Positions 6,160-6,207 of a stretch of DNA of 6,207 bases are shown here, piece by piece (within the stretch, counting starts at the first letter, position 1; each line of letters starts with the position of its first letter). The notes below the pieces were generated by a model that ran no database searches, was not told the origin of the DNA, and worked only from the letters and a program-made list of their open reading frames with translations. Source of the stretch: an uncultured Methanomassiliicoccales archaeon (lineage in GTDB: Archaea; Thermoplasmatota; Thermoplasmata; SG8-5); assembly GCA_938004075.1 (NCBI GenBank), contig CALKWP010000053.1, positions 1-6,207 on the forward strand, written 5' to 3'. The position numbers and the translations under genes were made by a program.

Positions 6160-6207
6160 AGATCGGAAGAGCGTCGTGTAGGGAAAGAGTGTAGATCTCG
6201 GTGGTCG
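6160..6207 (-). other. Illumina P5/TruSeq adapter, reverse orientation (assembly contamination)
   Basis: The last 48 bases start AGATCGGAAGAGCGTCGTGT and are the reverse complement of the adapter at the left end, with one extra base. Base 6160 (A) may be either genomic or the ligation A-tail. Both contig ends are therefore library adapter, and the 47-bp terminal inverted repeat is artificial. Confidence 0.98.

Noticed and set aside
1..6207. 47-bp perfect terminal inverted repeats suggesting a transposon or linear replicon.
   Set aside because: Both copies are exact Illumina adapter sequence, and the internal genes include no transposase.

Overview
The window is a short assembled contig, not a clean genomic slice. 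Bases 1-47 and about 6160-6207 are Illumina TruSeq/P5 adapter sequence in opposite orientations. About 6.1 kb of real DNA lies between them and is cut in mid-gene at both ends. The source looks archaeal. The first gene is a HerA-type DNA-end-processing helicase. A TATA-like box sits about 26 bp upstream of a start codon that lacks a ribosome binding site, as in a leaderless transcript, and another gene has a GGTGA ribosome binding site. The protein styles (HerA, MATE pump, small zinc ribbon, large ATPase-TPR protein) resemble uncultured Thermoplasmatota or related Euryarchaeota. That placement rests on remembered family resemblance and is only moderately certain.

Layout, left to right: (i) the 3' part of herA on +, without its N-terminal HAS-barrel, followed at once by a GC-rich hairpin with a T run that looks like a terminator; (ii) a 169-bp gap with a few small hairpins; (iii) a small cysteine-rich zinc-ribbon gene on +, best started at 1477; (iv) a complete MATE-family multidrug/cation antiporter on -, converging on the zinc-ribbon gene so that the two stop codons share a TTAA; (v) a 93-bp divergent promoter region; (vi) a 979-residue ATPase on + with an AAA_16/STAND-type nucleotide-binding module and about ten C-terminal TPR units; (vii) the last 28 codons of a probable GNAT acetyltransferase on -, overlapping the ATPase stop and cut by the adapter.

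No pathway joins all the genes. HerA works in DNA double-strand-break resection with NurA, Mre11 and Rad50, none of which is visible here. The MATE pump and the ATPase-TPR protein are divergently transcribed from a shared short intergenic region and could be co-regulated, but this is inference. The most unusual item is the ATPase. About 220 residues separate its Walker A and Walker B motifs, and the extra segment reads like a small archaeal sensor-like domain (roadblock/longin type) inserted into the nucleotide-binding fold. No CRISPR array, mobile element, rRNA or tRNA was seen.
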